DNA of 6,287 bases, from assembly GCA_947165615.1 (NCBI GenBank), contig CAMVBD010000093.1, positions 1 through 6,287 on the forward strand, written 5' to 3'. Under the pieces are notes generated by a model, which made no database searches, was not told the DNA's origin, and saw only the letters and a program-made list of their open reading frames with translations. Position 1 is the stretch's first letter, and the number at the start of each line of letters is the position of its first letter. The stretch comes from an uncultured Clostridia bacterium. Its GTDB lineage: Bacteria > Bacillota > Clostridia > Oscillospirales > Acutalibacteraceae. Below, one piece after another: positions 5,254-6,287 of the stretch. Position numbers and translations under genes: made by a program.

Positions 5254-6287
5254 TCAGTCCTTTGTCAGTTTCGCGGTCTGGCGCTGGGCTTGAATCAGCC
5301 CCGCATAGATACCGTTTCGTTCCAGAAGCTCCTTGTGAGAGCCGATCTCCGCGATCCGTCCCTTGTCGATCACGATCAGTCGGTCGGCGTTTTTCAGCGT
5401 GGACAGCCTGTGCGCGATCGCAAAGGTCGTGCGCCCCTGCGTGAGTTTCGAAAACGCGTCCTGGATCGCTCCCTCCGTTTCCGGGTCGAGCGCCGACGTC
5501 GCTTCGTCCAGGATCAGGATCTCGGGATTCCGCAGGACGGCTCTTGCAATGGAGATACGCTGCCGTTCTCCGCCGGAGAGGTTATGTCCGTTTTCGCCGA
5601 TCAGCGTATTGTAGCCGTCCGGAAGGTCCATAATAAATGCGTGCGCGTTTGCGGCCTTTGCTGCGGCAATGACCTCCGCCTGCGTTGCGTCGGCTCTGGC
5701 GTAGGCAATGTTGTCGTAAACGGTTCCGGCGAACAAAAAGGTCTCCTGAAAGACGACTGCTGTTTTTCTCCGATAGGCTTCATGCGGAATCTGTGTCAGA
5801 GGTCTGTCACCGATCAGAATCTGTCCGGCGTCCGGCTCATACAGGCGCAGAATGAGATTGATCAGCGTGGATTTACCGGCGCCGGAGTGACCGACAAGCC
5901 CGATCATTTCTCCCTGCTTTACGGTAAACGAGATATTTTTCAGTACGTTTGCATAGACCTTATAGCCGAATCTCACGTTCTTGAATGTGATGTCGCCGGG
6001 CGTAAAATCCGTCTGCAGGGCGTTCTCATCCGTTTCGATCTCGGTTTCATCCAAAATCTCAAAGATCTTGATAAGACTTGTGGTGAACTCCCCGAGTCTG
6101 CGGGGAAGCGAGGAAAGCCAGCGAAGAGGGGAGTAGATGTAGGCCAAAAACAGCGTAAACTCCAATAACTGCCCGACGCTCATGGTCCCATTTACGACCG
6201 CACGGCCGCCAATAAAAATGACAAGAAATTCTCCGACGCCCATAAAAAAGGTCAGCCAGGGGAAAACAAGCGCCCAGGAATGCTCAT
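5254..6287 (-). CDS. ABC exporter, fused permease/ATPase (5' end outside window)
   Basis: Only the C-terminal part, about 343 residues, is present; the reading frame stays open through the right edge, so the true start lies outside. Residue numbers here count from an internal Met at 6243. The end of a type I exporter membrane domain (the last one or two membrane segments, to about residue 60) leads into a complete ATPase domain. Walker A is GHSGAGKS (118-125), the Q-loop VFQET (164-168), the signature LSGGE (222-226), Walker B LILDE (243-247) with the catalytic Glu247, and the switch His278 in AIAHR. All motifs are intact, so this half should hydrolyse ATP. Such half-transporters pair as homo- or heterodimers in the cytoplasmic membrane and export lipids, peptides or drugs; the cargo is not readable. 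A partner gene, if any, would be upstream. The gene is joined to ylmH by a 1-base gap. Confidence 0.95.
   Translation of the reverse strand, partial: EHSWALVFPWLTFFMGVGEFLVIFIGGRAVVNGTMSVGQLLEFTLFLAYIYSPLRWLSSLPRRLGEFTTSLIKIFEILDETEIETDENALQTDFTPGDITFKNVRFGYKVYANVLKNISFTVKQGEMIGLVGHSGAGKSTLINLILRLYEPDAGQILIGDRPLTQIPHEAYRRKTAVVFQETFLFAGTVYDNIAYARADATQAEVIAAAKAANAHAFIMDLPDGYNTLIGENGHNLSGGERQRISIARAVLRNPEILILDEATSALDPETEGAIQDAFSKLTQGRTTFAIAHRLSTLKNADRLIVIDKGRIAEIGSHKELLERNGIYAGLIQAQRQTAKLTKD

Noticed and set aside
5290..6168. Open frame antisense to the ABC exporter
   Set aside because: The opposite strand carries every ABC ATPase motif; this frame has none of its own.

Overview
The window looks like a chromosome segment from an uncultured, gut-type Clostridia (Bacillota) bacterium. 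This rests on Gram-positive-style ribosome binding sites (AGGAGG, GGAGG), a YlmH-type S4 protein, a moderately GC-rich base composition, and protein variants that resemble Clostridia families as I know them. The assignment is inference, since no rRNA or marker phylogeny is available here. No mobile element, tRNA, rRNA or CRISPR array is visible.

Layout. Bases 1-171 are non-coding and hold a nested set of inverted repeats around a strong bidirectional terminator. Bases 172-2127 (minus strand) encode a full-length cytoplasmic GH31 alpha-glycosidase of the alpha-xylosidase-like kind. Bases 2128-2350 are a divergent control region with one promoter facing each way, an operator-like site on each promoter and a hairpin in the GH31 leader. 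Bases 2351-3586 (plus) encode a Gfo/Idh/MocA-family NAD(P)-dependent oxidoreductase, and 3644-4456 (plus) a TIM-barrel sugar isomerase/epimerase-like protein (AP-endonuclease-2 fold). A near-consensus promoter sits between these two genes, with its -35 box overlapping the oxidoreductase stop codon. A hairpin terminator at 4470-4504 separates them from a convergent minus-strand pair: ylmH (4509-5252), preceded after one base by the 3' part of an ABC exporter gene (5254-6287, cut by the window edge).

How the genes may work together. GH31, oxidoreductase and isomerase-like protein form a small divergent carbohydrate module. The simplest reading is that GH31 removes an alpha-linked sugar inside the cell while the other two oxidise and rearrange or cleave the sugar or the remaining glycoside. 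Gfo/Idh plus AP-endonuclease-2 pairs are known in oxidative glycoside cleavage (for example DgpA with DgpC in puerarin deglycosylation), so a non-hydrolytic glycoside pathway is a reasonable hypothesis but is not shown by the sequence. Both enzymes lack a residue usual for their superfamilies: the lysine of the EKP motif in the oxidoreductase and the first metal-ligand glutamate in the isomerase-like protein. The ABC exporter and ylmH are probably unrelated housekeeping or transport functions.
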